Source: Stromatinia cepivora
Lineage: Eukaryota > Ascomycota > Leotiomycetes > Helotiales > Sclerotiniaceae
Direction: 5' to 3'
NCBI GenBank assembly: GCA_014898415.1
Contig: RCTD01000022.1
Coordinates: 744,001 to 808,000 of the forward strand
Length of the DNA: 64,000 nt
Each line of letters opens with the position of its first letter. Position 1 is the first letter of the stretch. The notes below the pieces were generated by a model. It was given only the letters and a program-made list of their open reading frames with translations, ran no database searches and was not told where the DNA came from. Made by a program: the position numbers and the translations under genes. Shown piece after piece: positions 24,657-39,015 of the stretch.

Positions 24657-26660
24657 TTTTGTTATTTTCTTATAAAATTTGCTACCTTAGCAGCTGTATC
24701 GTGAAAGAATTGAGAGCTTCGAGAGACTCGAGATTAGGGATGGGTATCTGCAGATGTGTGGGTTAGCATGAAATGTTCAATATTTCGGGAGAAGCAGCTC
24801 AATAAGAGTGCATAAATCCAACCAACGAGGCTATTGCAGATTGAAAGAATGAAAAGCGATAGCAGAGATTCGTACCTTTGAAGTTGTCGTAAATCGTAGT
24901 ACTAACTTTCAAATAATCTCGTCTTGCGGATGTTAAAAAGAATCAGGAAGCCGGAAGCAAGATGTTATGTGGAGAAGTCTTATAAGAAAAGCAGTACAGC
25001 TTCTCGATTATGAAAAACCGTAGCTCTTGTGAAGCTATCCGGATAATTTTGACAATAAGAACAATAGGAACCCAAATTCACTTTTCAAGCAAAATGACAG
25101 GCCAATTTTCTTTGGGTCTACGCGTCTCAATAAGAAGCGAGATCAAAAAAGCATATTGTGAAGCATTTGAACTGTATGTGCGACAATTATTATGGTTGAT
25201 TGTACTCTTTGGCGCGCGTTGATATATTGAGGTTCACGATATCGCGGAACACATTGAACGACACAATAGCTTCAAAGGCCATTTAAGTTAAGGATGCAAA
25301 CAGAGTTTCTCGCTAGGAAAGTTGAATGGGAATTTATCGAGTACAAAGTGATGATGGATTCGGTCAAATGAAATAATAAAATACAAAGGAAGATTTCTTT
25401 GATTTTTGATAAGAAAGTTGCTTTTCTTTTCTTCATTCCTAGCTTTGGTTTCTTTGAATGTTGGAGAAGTTCCATGAGGTATGAAAGCTTGGGAACAAAG
25501 CAATCAATCAGCCCAAATCTGCAAGCTTGAAGCCTCGTTACTTCGGATGATTTGACCGCATATTTTCTTAATTAGCTAGGATTAATTCATAGCCGGGTTT
25601 ATCAATTTGCAAAGTAGGTTATCGACCGATGCTCGAGCGGTGAAGAACATCAGCCACAGTCCATTCACGACCTAGGTATAACAGATGCAATTGCAAAGGC
25701 TATATGCGGAATGGAATAACAATCATGCTGGTGTTGTCTCTTAATTCAATTGATGACGCTCCGCTGGGCCACCGCCGTGGAGGCTTTCTCGCTTCGCTCT
25801 GGTAGGAGAAGAGAATCATACTATCAGCCACTGCTACTCAGATATAATTTCATGTTACCAGCCACAAGGACTCACACAAGACTGATGATAAGGCCCAATC
25901 AAAATGAAATGATCAAACAAGATCACCGGGCTCATTTCTCCATTGTTCCACCTTTACTCCGTACAATTTGGCAGTGATCAAAATCTAAAACATATCGACG
26001 ACGTCAGCTAATTCTAAATCATTAGTTCCCAAATAGACATGAATCTTCATGGAGTCAGTCAGTGGCTTTTAGATCTGATATCTTCATGTTACTACTCTCA
26101 TTCTACTTTTACCTAGATAATAATAAGTACACTTCGTATTTGTAGTTAACCGCCGGTAAAACTATTCCCCCAACTCTTCATTAGCTGGCTGTCAAAGACG
26201 ACTAAACTGATATTGTTCTCGTAAAAGTCTTCTTAAGTCTTCTTAGTACGATGTATCTCATTCGAGCGGATATGGGAGTAAAGATTTTCTGGGGGCATGA
26301 GTATTAATTAGAACTATAAACTATACTCCACTAGGTATTTTGTAACCATACTCCGTACCATACACTCTGCTATGGTTCTACGTAACCTGACAATTAAATT
26401 GAAAAGGCTGGCTGGTTACTCAATATAGTATCATCAATGTATCTAGGTAGTACGTACCTATCCGCAAATTAAATATGATTATCATTACTTAGGTGGACCA
26501 GTTTCGAATCCAATAATACACAAACCTTGAAGTTGCCCCACCATCCATCTGCAAGGCCCTCGATGACCGATAATCCTACATTGATTTATTATTCCACTCT
26601 CTCGCTGTTTGTAAACTTTCTTTCTATCACAATCAAAATATTTCAAATCAAACAGCAATC
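24657..26660. other. 2-kb divergent intergenic region SUN gene / UDP-glucose epimerase
   Basis: Two divergent promoters should lie here. Short frames at 25010, 25272 and 25750 have no motif. I see AT-rich DNA with no convincing gene, repeat or RNA. Confidence 0.5.
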
Positions 26661-28136
<1,476 letters not shown>

Positions 28137-29124
28137 TGTAAGGTAGGGAGGTTGTTAAAACACTATTGCAGTTTGAGGGACTAGCTAGAGAAGAGCTTTC
28201 ACGATTCATTTTGAGCATTTGCATGAGGTTACATTAGTTATAGATATCAAATAAGTTCATTCACGACCATTAGAGAATAAAATAAAATCTGTTTTCATAC
28301 TATATATCTTTGGTTGAAGAGGATTGATATGAGTAATTGGCCGGAGAAAAAATAAACAAATGGTTATGAACGAGGGAAAGAGTATATCTCGTTAGTATAT
28401 GGTTAAAAATTAAAACCGCTGAATATAAAGGGGGCCGGGTGTAGGTTTCTTGGTGGTACGGATAAGGCACAACGAAGAATAGCTCACCGGGAACTAAGAG
28501 GATGACTAAGACCAAGGAAAGGATAATCGGAAAATGGTTGAGAAGCTTACCGGGAGCTTGTTAAGGGAAATTTTAACACAGTTAGGTACTTAGTAGCTGG
28601 ACGCTTTAACTCTAGATCGAATTCTTGAATAGGTAGTTGGATAGGTAATTGGATTATTAATGAAGTTGAAGTTGTTGATAAACAATTTGGAAGGTTGATT
28701 GTTTTGGGGGATAAGTGTTTGTATTTGTTAATACTGCTAGGTACTGTACTTACTCTACGGAGTTCCTTATTCCTTAACCTTACCAAGGGAATTCGTCATA
28801 TTACGATATTCCGATAATTCCGATAACATAACCCCGCTTCACCCCGGAAATTGGAAATCGAAAATAACCCCGCACTTGCGTGATATCATTTTGGTAAGCA
28901 ACGCGCGAATACCAAATACCAGATAAATAGTTCCTGTATTCTGATTCTTGGGAAAGTTGGGGAAAGTTACTCGTTTGTATGACGGAAGATAAGATCTTGT
29001 TCTAGATACTTCTATTCTGTTTCTTTGCTTTGCTTTGCTTTTGTGTTATCCTGACACTTCTGAATCTTCCTTCTCAGGGTCGAACCAAGATTTCAATTGA
29101 GAGAATCTACGTGCGTATGTACGT
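28137..29124. other. Intergenic region epimerase to quinone oxidoreductase locus
   Basis: About 1 kb holding the epimerase 3' UTR and the promoter of the next locus. A gctttgctttgctttt tract occurs near 29024. No gene was found. Confidence 0.5.
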
Positions 29125-30606
29125 ATGTCTATACGTCTTCTGGAATTACCTTTTCGCAGAACTTTCACGACTTGTACAAGAACGGAGAGTCTTAACTTTT
29201 TAAGAAGAATATCCTCACGTTTATCACGCCAATATAACGTGCAAATTCGATCTATAAGCGTTTTACGGCTTGAATCTCATATCGGGCCAAGTTGTACCTC
29301 ATCATTGATTATTCACACCAAACCAACAATCCAAATCCGCAAAATGTCATCAAACTCAATCCCCCAAACAATGAAAGGTGTTTGATTGAAAAAAACGGGT
29401 GGTGTAGAGGTATTGGATTACAGAACGGATTTACCGGTTCCGGTACCGAAGGAGGGAGAGGTTTTGGTGAAGAATGAGTTTGTGGGGATTAATTATATTG
29501 ATACGTAGGTTTTTGTTCTTTGAGTTCTTTGGTTTTTGGGTTATGTTATTATGGGTGATCTTAAAGATGCGGATGTCTTGGACCGAGATAGCTCATCTAT
29601 CCCAATTCCAATTCCCATAACCTTACCCTCTTATCCACAAACCCCAACTAACACCCTTCCTCAGCTATTTCCGCACCGGTCTTTATCCCTCCCCCAAACC
29701 CGAAATCCTCGGCCGCGAAGCCGAAGGTACCATTGTCTCCCTCGGACCCTCCACAACCACCACCCTCAAACCCAACGACCGAGTAGTCTACATGGGAACC
29801 TCAACCTACGCAGAATACACCGTGGTCCCCGCATCCAAAGTCCACATTATCCCCTCTGAACTCTCTCCTGGCATGGCAGCCGCCTCCTTCCTCCAAGGTC
29901 TTACAGCTCTAACCCTTATCCGTGAAGCCTACCATGTTCAACCCAATGATTGGATTCTGGTTCATGCGGCTGCTGGTGGTGTAGGTTTGTGGTTATGTCA
30001 ATTATTGAGGGTTGTAGGAGCGAGAGTTATAGGAACGGCTAGTTCGAAAGAGAAATTGGAGTTGGCGAGGGAGAATGGAGCGGAGGTGGGTATTAATAAT
30101 AAGGAAGAGGATATTGTGAAGAGTGTTCTTGAGATTACCGGGGGAGAGGGGGTTCAAGCGGTTTTTGATAGTGTAGGGAAGGACACTTTTGAGGGGGATT
30201 TGGAGGTTACTGCTAGAAAGGGAACGGTGGTTAGTTTTGGTAATGCGGTGAGTTATTTGTTTCTTTTTCCTGTCTTGTCTTTACTTCCCTCTTCGTCTTT
30301 CCCATCCCATCCCCTCTGCCCCTTTAAAACACTCACTAACACCCTCCCCTATAGTCCGGCGCAGTCCCCCCCTTCCCAATTGCCAAACTGGCAGCAAAAA
30401 ACCTCAAGGTTCTCCGTCCAACACTCTTCAACTATATAGCCACTCGTGAAGAATTCGAACGATACGCTGCTGAATTATTCGATTTTATTATTAAGGATAA
30501 GTTGAATGTGAGGATTCATGAAATTTATCCGTTGGAGGAGGTGAGGAGGGCGCATACAGATATTGAGGGAAGGGGGACGACGGGGAAATTGTTGTTGAGG
30601 GTTTAG
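29125..30606 (+). pseudogene. Quinone oxidoreductase (zeta-crystallin/ZTA1-like, MDR family) with in-frame TGA
   Basis: NADPH:quinone reductase of the medium-chain dehydrogenase family. Segments 29125-29504, 29665-30247 and 30355-30606 join with introns of 160 and 107 bp and give a clear family protein: FVGINYIDTYFRTGLYP, GREAEGTIVSLGP, the cofactor motif HAAAGGVGLWLCQ, DSVGKDTFEGDL, and a C-terminus ending GRGTTGKLLLRV. Just after MSSNSIPQTMKGV a TGA (29383-29385) stops the frame; the next codons read LKKTGGVEVLDY. Homologues usually have MKGVLIEKTGG, which would be restored by one extra T near 29381 and one fewer A in the run of seven A at 29389-29395. That points to two compensating homopolymer indels: either decay or sequence error. 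An Arg-rich extension from the ATG at 29125 (MSIRLLELPFRRTFTTC) could be a mitochondrial presequence. Confidence 0.75.
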
Positions 30607-32154
30607 GGTTTGGGTTTAGTTTTAGTGGGTGGAGGAGTGGGAGATAGGGGGGGGGAGAGGGGGAGAAAAGGTATTGCAGGATGATGTACAAATTTCCCGA
30701 TTTCTTTATGCACTATGCTTTATGCGCATCATGGTGCAAAGTGTGTGTAGATGGAATACATGGAGCACCTAGGCCTACCTCCGTAATCCTAAAATCTCCG
30801 CTTGCGAGCAGAACAGAATCTTTTTGCATCTGAAACCTCATAATTTACCTACTCGGAAATTTTGAATTGGGGGCAGTGTCGTTTTCCTATTATACGATTT
30901 TCTGCTTTGTTCTGCTCGTGAGGTCCTGTATTTCATTATATAAAAGATATATTATTGGTAATAAGTAATAGGTGATAGGTAATAGATGATAGGTAATAAG
31001 TGACAACTGAAGAATGGCGAGTGAAAAGTGATAGTGAGGAGTAGATGGAATTATAATGAAGGTTAAGGTTATGTACGTGTGTGTATGTGTATGTGTTTGT
31101 GTAAAGTAATTGAAAGATGGAGATGGAGATGGAGATGGAGATGGAAATAAAGAAGATAAGTATATATTAATTTGAATATATATTATAATCAGAAAACTAT
31201 TATTTGTTTATATAGGGATAAAATATAAAAAGAACAAAGTAGAGTGGAATAGAATATAGTAGAAGGGATTGGGAAATCTACTGGTTTGTTTGTGGTATGG
31301 GGGAGAGGGGAAGGGAAAGGGTGGGGATAGTGGGAGAAGAGGGTGAGAGGGAGGGGATGGGGGAAGAGGAGAAAAATAAGGGGGGTGGAAAGGAGGAGGG
31401 GAGGGGATTAGGGGATGAGGATGAGGATGAGGATGAGGATGAGGATAGAGGGAGGAAGCGAGGTGGAATGTGAGGTTTAGAGTGTTTGGATTGGAGTTTT
31501 TGAATTTTAATATAACCATGGTGAAAATAAGAAGATGAGTACCTTAGTATTGGTAATTATAAAAGGAATGAGAGGCGGGAGGTAGTGGGGATGGGGATGG
31601 GAATATATTTGGTTTTAATTTGGATTCTTAGATGAATATTTCGCTTTGATATAGAGGAGGTTAAGAGGGAGGGGCGGGGTTGGGGATGAAAGAAATAGAA
31701 GGAAGATAGGAGACAAGACAGGAGATATGATAAAAGAAAAGAGATTATATTATATCTGCTTAAATATTGAAAGAAAGAACTAGATGTATATCTGGATGTG
31801 GAAAATGTTGAAAATGGATTTATTTATAATTCTGTATCACGTTCACATGGTGGAAAATAGATTGAGTAGTCAATGTATGTATTTGGAATAAATCTATATC
31901 TCTATTCCATTTTATATCGTGGTATCGTGTTGTAGTCATCCATCCATCCGTTCATCCGTTCAATCTCATCTAAAAAAGAGATCGATAGAAAACCCATGCA
32001 AATGCAAATGCAAGTAAAAGAATTTATATACAGTAAACAGCAAGTTTCATCCCTCATCATGAATGAGATCCTTATTCCATCCCAAACACCATTAAAGAGA
32101 ACCCATTCCATTCTATTCCATCATTCCCTAGCTCATTAAAGCGTGAGAAAATAA
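30607..32154. other. Repeat-rich convergent intergenic region
   Basis: About 1.5 kb of strand-asymmetric, purine-rich DNA (plus strand A/G) with several simple repeats, including gtaata/gataggt runs near 30955-31010. The long Pro/Phe/His minus-strand frame at 31208-31519 is a by-product of the purine tract. No gene was found. Confidence 0.55.
31113..31447. repeat. Hexanucleotide microsatellites (ggagat)n and (gatgag)n in a purine tract
   Basis: Five to six ggagat units lie at about 31115-31145, and about six gatgag units at about 31415-31447. They sit at either side of a G/A-only rich stretch (31290-31410). Confidence 0.8.
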
Positions 32155-33639
32155 TTAAATAGTTTCCTTCTGCTCAACACTCATACTCTTCTCCCCATCA
32201 TAATGAACTTTCTCCACCACACCCCCCAAAGGACCGCCCTCAAACCCAGCAGCAACCACATTCTTAACCCTCATAATATATCTTCCATGTCTAATCCAAT
32301 GAAAAGTAACATAACCCAACACATAAACAAAACCCACCAACGGAACCACATACGAGATTCTCGTGCCCGCTGAATCAGCAATGGCTCCTTGGATAGGAGG
32401 AAATACCGCCCCGCCAGATACACCCATGACGAGGATCCCCGCACCGCGACGAGTATGTCGACCGAGATTGGCCGTTCCGAGGGTGAAGAGTGTAGGGTAC
32501 ATAGGAGCCTCGAAGAAAAAGAGAAGGATGAGGATGACCACTGCACCTTTTCCATGCCACGCAGAAACGACGGCGGTAAAAGCGATGGCGAAAACCGAAT
32601 AAACCATCATGAGGAAATCGGCTTGGAAAACCGTCGCGAGGGCTGTGGCGATAAATCTTCCAACGGTAAAAGTAATCAAGGCGTAGGAAAGCATATTGGA
32701 AGCTTGAGAGGAAGAATATGATGCATTTTCAGTACTGTAGTTAATGAAAAATGAAGCAACAGTGACTTGAGCACCAACATAACAAAATTGAGCAATGAAA
32801 GCGAAAATCATGTTATATTGCTTGTAAATTGGTCCTTGACCGATTTCATTCCCAAACTCATCGATCGCGAAGTTTTCCGTTTTGACGGTACTGGATTCGA
32901 GCATTTCTTCGGAAACTTCAGGAAGTTTGGCGACGAGGAAGAGCACGGCGATGGCGACACCGGCACATGCAACGGCTAGATAGACGAATTGAACATTGGT
33001 TAAATTGTGAGCATTTTCGCCGGTGAAGAAATATTTTCCGGCGATCAAGGGACCGATGAAGGATGCGACTCCGTTCCATGATTGACAGAATTGGAGACGA
33101 GCGGATGCGGATGCTGGGTCGCCGATTACAACGGCATAAGAGTTGGCTGCTGTTTCGAGAGTAGCGAGTCCACATGCGATGACCAATGTGCAAGCGCAAA
33201 AACCACCAAATGAGGCGATTCGATTTTGATATGTGGAGAAATGAGCAGTTGGCCTTGGGATTGATGTTAGTTATGATTTGGATATTATAGAATTGTGAAG
33301 AAATGTATAAACTTACCAGAACATAATAGCACCAAGAGAATAAAGTGAAAGGCCCATCAAGATCGTCACTTTATAACCCTTACGCTTCATGACTTCGGCA
33401 GCAATAGGTGAGAAGAGAAGATAACCACCACCAAAGTAAACAACTTGAAGACCGGTAGATTGAAGTTTTGTAATACCGAGAACGGTTTGGAAATGTTTGT
33501 TGAGAACATCGAGTAATCCGTAAGAGAAACCCCATAGGAAGAATAGGGAGATGACGAGGGAGAGTGGAAAGATGAGGGCTTTTCCACGGAGGAAACCTGT
33601 TGAGAGGGGTGTAGTGGAAATTGGAATTCCACCGGCCAT
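32155..33639 (-). CDS. MFS sugar transporter, FucP/GluP (fucose/glucose-galactose permease) family, 2 exons
   Basis: Twelve-helix plasma membrane transporter, probably a proton-coupled sugar symporter; substrate unproven. Exons are 33639-33317 and 33253-32155, with a 63-bp intron (GTAAGT...CCAAG) rebuilding a Trp codon, giving 473 aa. The N-terminus carries FFLWGFSYGLLDVLNKHFQ, the FucP family helix-1 signature. FGGGYLLFSP and KRKGYKVTILMGL follow; ETAANSYAVVIGDP and QSWNGVASFIGPLIAG, after the splice join, are further hallmarks. A hydrophilic central loop (EEMLESSTVKTENFAIDEFG) separates two six-helix halves. The second half ends ISYVVPLVGFVYVLGYVTF and a short cytoplasmic tail. Downstream lies the repeat-rich gap and upstream a 3.5-kb gene-free gap. 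Confidence 0.9.
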
Positions 33640-36600
33640 TTTGAAGGAATTGATCGGAGGTGTTGAGAAGAGGAGAGGAGAGGAAAGAAGAGAATAAGAA
33701 CCAAATCCTTCTATATAGAAAAAAGGGAAGACGAAGGTCTTATTATAAAAAAGAGAAGAAAGACGATGTTGTTATTGATGATGTTACATTTAAAAGCTGG
33801 GTTACTCCATCTTTTTATAGGATTTTCCCAAGATGAAGTTCCCCAAACCCCAGTCTCCATTTCTCTCCATACAATTAATTACCCCGGACCCATACAAATC
33901 AACAAAGCATACTTGCATAGTAAGTCCACACCATCTTATTCAAATAATAAGTGGATATAATATTTTCCACACTATTGAATTCATAGTTCCCGAAAATACC
34001 AATCAATCATTTTAGTATCTGAATTTGAGATTATTTGATTGGTTATTTAGATTCTTATTCTTCATTTTCACAGAGAAGAAATGATTTAATGGTTCTAGGG
34101 CTCTCCGAGTATATGAAGATCTAGAGAAAGCTAAGAAGCCAATTAAGAGAATTAATACTCCGTACATTTGCAGATAAGCTTCATGCAAGGCTCACCTAAG
34201 CTTTGCATGGGCATGCATAAACCAATTTATCCGGACCAATCCTTAAATGGTTAAAGTACTTTTCTCCAGACTATTATCCACGGCCCTCTTGATAATCTAC
34301 CAATTTGTCATCGGGGTTATTATGGATCTTGGAGATATCTGAGTGTTGAGCCAAGATGATGGATTCACAACCTCAAGTTGCTTCATCAAACGGGAAATGT
34401 CCAGAAATCATTTAGTCATCCACGAATTGAATGGAAACTTGATCAAGTGACCTTGATTTTGCACTATGGAGACACTTCCTACATCTTCCTCCTTTCCACA
34501 TGAGTTGTATCCGTGTGAGAGACAAGAGGGGCAAATTCCACCCTCGCACACGGACGGACTCAGCGGGGAAGACAGGGAATGATATGGTGCGGGGAATTCG
34601 TATGACCTGGTCAAAGTAATCTACCAATGATGATTGATTTACAATATCAAAGATGTAATGATGATAAGGACTTCAAGGTCTCCCATTACACTCCATCATT
34701 GATCTTTTAAATGCTCGTGCATACAATTTCTGCATTACGATAACATCTATAATTGATACCGCATAGGTACCAGGTATTACACCATATGAAAACCCATATT
34801 TAAAGACGGGCATGCCGAAAGAATGGGAGTAAATATTCCTCGGAAATCTTTTTTTGATTTTTCGTTTGACATCTAGACAGACAACGGCCCACGAGAATAT
34901 GCTGTGGGATTTCAAAACTTTCTAGTCTGCTTCTAGTTCAATTCTAGCGCTATTTTCAACACAAATATCACTTTAGCGTTAATCTAGTGCAGCATTAAAG
35001 CATGATTTAACGCTAATTCTGGCACCTCATCGGCAAAAAGCTTTGAATCTTACTTCAGCTACATTAACTAGGAACAAGCTTCACCCAAGAACAAAACAAG
35101 ATCTCGCCGGTTATTGCCAATTTATCGACCAAAAAGCTTCTAGAAGCTTATCAAAACTTCAGAAGGCTTCATGTGGTGAAACGTTCATTTTTGTCCCAAG
35201 GTGAATGTGGCAAATACTATTAGGGAAGATATGGGAATGTAGGCGATGATACACCTGTGCCGTTTGTGTGCCGTGTGCCACGATTGGTGATTATGGCTTG
35301 CTTCGACTGGGTTGATTATTTTCATTGGAATGGCATCTTATTACCTACATTACTACACCTTCCCAAATTCATCCACGCGATGATATACCAACAAGGATAC
35401 AAGCGCAGCTACTCGTCAATCGTACCATACTTTGGGCACACTCAAGTATCCACTACCTAGGAACCTAGAGCCAAGTCTAGACTTCTTCTCCATCACCATC
35501 AAGATCCACTACCTCCAGCTACCCAGTTTCCTCACATTCACCAAATACCTCCACATCTTCACAATCGCACGTCTTTGAGCTTCAACCTCCTTTCATCTCC
35601 AGGTGGGGGTAATAAGTACACTCCATGAATCCACATACCTGGAACTTGCTCACGGTACCTCGCTCCATAGTTGGTTAAGCATTTGAGCATTTCATCTGTG
35701 CTCAAGAGCGGGAGCCCCAGGATCCATAATAGGTCCGATTCCTCCAGGCTCACCGTGTTCAGCTCTAGGGAAATACCCACGAAGCATCAGATTATCGGAG
35801 TGGATATGTCCTAATAGATGGAAGAGCCGCTTCTAGCCTTGTGATGGAGTCTGGAGGAGTGCTCCGAGTTCGCTCCACGCCGCTGTGTGGTTCTCCTTCT
35901 TGAGCACGTGGTGTGACTCGATGGAAGCTTCATGTCATCTTGAGAAGATGAGAGGCTTGGTATCATGCATATCTACATGTACCCGTGTACACAACTCATC
36001 ATCTTCCAAATTGAGTATAGAGGCCTTATGATATCTTCATTCATTACTTTTTTCGGCAAAATCAAGTCAAGTGACATTTCCGCCTCAAACGAAAACATTC
36101 CAAAGTCATAGTAATAGCATTATTATACCTATCTTAAAATCAACACGTTACTGAAAATCCTTCCTACATTCTACGTCCTAATAAGATTATCTAAAATTCA
36201 ACTTCGATGAAGGTATGGAACATCCTAGCAAGACGCACTTTGTGTGAAATTCGATTATATTTTGCCCGGCTTATTGTCCAGTTATATGGGCATTCTCCGG
36301 TCTACAAATCCTGAATGATAACTCACATTCAAATCGTACCATATCTGTCACATGTCGTTCTGTCATGAGAATTTCTCGAGCCCAAATTCTTATCCCTTGT
36401 CAATTTCAAGAATATACAGAACTTTCACCATTTATATATTTGTATTTGTGTTTGTGTTTATTTGATCAATCAGGCTATAAATCAATAGAACAGGTCCATC
36501 AGCCATGTATATTCTAGACTCTAAGTAGGAATTTGACCAAGGTCCTATTCCCCCTTATTTACAATTTTTCGAATCATCACAACTGCAGCAAGCAAAAGTT

Positions 36601-37145
36601 CCAGCAAAATATAGACTATCATTCAAGAAACAAAATACCCCCTTTCAACCTTCTCTTTCCGTATAAGTTTTACCAGAAAGATACATGCCAGTTCAATTTC
36701 ATCTCGAGATTGGTACTTATTACGAGCTTCATTTGTTTATATACAATATTTAAGCCTCCCAACTAATAGTTCATCGCAAGCAAAGAAATTCTTGTCAATA
36801 ATGAAAGTTCTTGTGAGAAATTTGTTTCTGAATGCGATACTCTATTGAGTTCATTCACTACAATCGTTCTATTTGTCCATCCGTTCTATCCATACATTTG
36901 TTTTATCCATCCGTTCTATCTATACATTTGTTTCATCCATCCTTTGCTTCCAGTTTTCATCTTTCCAGGCAGAAATTGAAGAAAAAAATATCACTTTACT
37001 CTCATCCCCATCTATTCATACCATCTATCAATATTCATGGTAGAAACCGATAGTTTCGAGCTAAAGATAGAATGAGTATATATATTATATTCAATTTCTA
37101 CTCATCTACAACTTCACACCCCAACATCATTCTCCCTATCGCCAC
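33640..37145. other. 3.5-kb gene-free gap
   Basis: No recognisable gene on either strand. Short frames near 33766, 34408, 34673, 35257, 35559 and 36533 lack motifs. I noted a perfect 16-bp palindrome AAGCTTCTAGAAGCTT (about 35133-35148) and the 30-bp tandem repeat listed separately. Sequence is AT-rich and could include decayed genes beyond recognition by eye. Confidence 0.5.
36871..36942. repeat. 30-bp tandem repeat, 2.4 copies
   Basis: Units 36871-36900 and 36901-36930 share the core tccatccgttctatc followed by yatacatttg. A partial third unit follows (tttcatccatcc). Period is exactly 30 bp. Confidence 0.85.
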
Positions 37146-37213
37146 TCAAGGACTCGGTACACCAATCTTGGCTTCCTCCAAAAGCTCCTTATAAAACTCC
37201 GGAGTATCCCTGA

Positions 37214-39015
37214 TCATCTCCTCCAAAAATTCGCATGATCTTCATCATCACCCTCCTCCCACTCCTCCAACTTCTCTCCAAATCTCAATTTCCTATCCTT
37301 CTCAACCCACATCAACGCAGCCTCTCTATCCTGTGCCTCCATCTCCTTCTTTTCTTCTGCCTCATATTTCTCATTCTCCTTTTCGAATTTCCCCGCTATC
37401 AAATCCGCAATCCTTCCTTCAGGAAACTTATGCCTCAAAATCCTTTTCCCCGATAAAGCCCATTCAGGTAATGTTCTAAACATAAGTGGTTTACGCATCC
37501 GATATGAAGTTTCAATATGCTTACACAAAACCCCCGAATTAGGTCTTTTATCCCTCTCAATCCTCAACGCCGCCCTCACCGCTTTATTCAACATCGAACT
37601 ATACATTCCCTCCAATTCACCCACTCTTTCTGGGTTGATCTTCTGTCTTGCTTCTCTTTCCTCCTGTTCCTTTCTACTTTCCCGTTTTTTCGTTCCATCC
37701 GCTTTTACTCCCTCTTCTTTATACTCACACGTCTTCGCTTGTGTCCCTAACATATACATCATAGCCCCCACACACCACACATCAGTTTTCCCATCATAAG
37801 CATCAAATTCAGGCGGATCGCCCCACACAAAATCCAGCTTCTCCCCATCCATAACCAGGCGACCCCCCTTTGGCAAAAAATTCGCACCCCCAAAATCCCC
37901 CACCTTAACATCCGGATACATTCTCCTTCTCTCGGCCAAACTCCCCGTCTTCCACTTCAAAAAAATATTCGCGGGCGACAAATCCGCCGTCATGACCATG
38001 GCTCTCGTACGATGTTCCTTCATACCCATATAATCCGGATGTTCATTATGGAGAAAGGCAATCGCGCCCATTAACTGCGCATAGATATGCCAAATAAATA
38101 ATTCCGGCGGATGTCTCCGAGAAGGCAGTTCTTGGATTTCTTTCCTCCTAGATTCATCTAAAACCGTCCGGTTGAAAAGCACAGCAAACCGATTTTCCTC
38201 TATGATCCGCACGCATGTTTGATACCCGGCTTCATAACGTGTAATTATATCCTGTAGTGTTCCCCCGTCACAGTATTCGTAATAACTCGCGAGTATCACA
38301 AGACCCTGTTCACTCGGATCACCAATCTCAGATGTGAAATCGAGAAAGGCTTCCAAGGCGCAGATGTTCGGATGCCCGCTCTTGATGTATTGTAAATAAC
38401 AGCGATTTTCCCGATATCGTTTGGAAATCAGGTTTCGAAGGGATGTTTCGCGTATGGAGTGGATGCTGGCTTCGGAGGAGGGCGTGAGGGGTGGTGTGTG
38501 GGTTTGTGGATCGTGGTATGGGTGGGGTGTAGAGGGTGTAGAGGGGGCGGTTGTGCGTTTTTGTCGCGAGAATCGCTGTTCGGCGGTTTCGGATTGGATT
38601 TTTAGAGCGTAGTGTTTTTGGGTTTTTTGGTTGTGGACGAGATCTAGGAGGGGGGGTTGAGTGGTTAGCTGTTTGTTATTCTTTTTTTCTTTTTTTTTTG
38701 TGGCAATAGGAGGTCTGGTGTATCTCCTATCTCCCATTCACAAGTCCTCCATCCTCTCACACCTTCCAAACCCCCTCTCCCCCCTTTCTATCTAAAACCC
38801 CCCCCCCCAAAAAACCAAAAAAAGGAATACATACAAACACTCCCAAAACCCCCAGCCCCCAAGATCCCCTCAAAAACCTGATCTTCCAGTACCCCAAATT
38901 TTGGATCTGGCCGCCATTTATTTCTGCGTATTGTTTTGGGGGTTTTGGTTAGCGAGCGGTGGTAGTTTACTAGTCGGGCTTCCGCTTCGCCTATATCCCA
39001 GGATGGGAGGGACAT
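37214..39015 (-). CDS. Fungal protein kinase, divergent, with probable frame break near the 3' end
   Basis: Exons are 39015-38835 and 38643-37214, with a 191-bp intron containing long C and A runs; 536 aa as read. The P-loop GILGAGGFGSVYLV spans the splice join at 50-63, which supports the join, and the invariant Lys75 is in YALK. The catalytic loop reads TADLSPANIF (Asp281, Asn286), with TAD where HRD is usual. DFG is intact (VGDFGGANF, Asp310), and DVWCVGAMMYML marks helix F. A 60-residue Ser/Thr/Pro insertion follows the beta-3 Lys. The frame ends at 37214 (ANFWRR), but shifting one base at about 37230-37235 opens EFLEEMIRDTPEFYKELLEE and on to a stop at 37146, which looks like the authentic C-terminus. 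Substrate and kinase group are unknown. Confidence 0.8.

Noticed and set aside
34965..35150. Local inverted repeats and an AAGCTTCTAGAAGCTT palindrome considered as transposon ends
   Set aside because: Too short, with no second matching terminus or repeated copy in the window.
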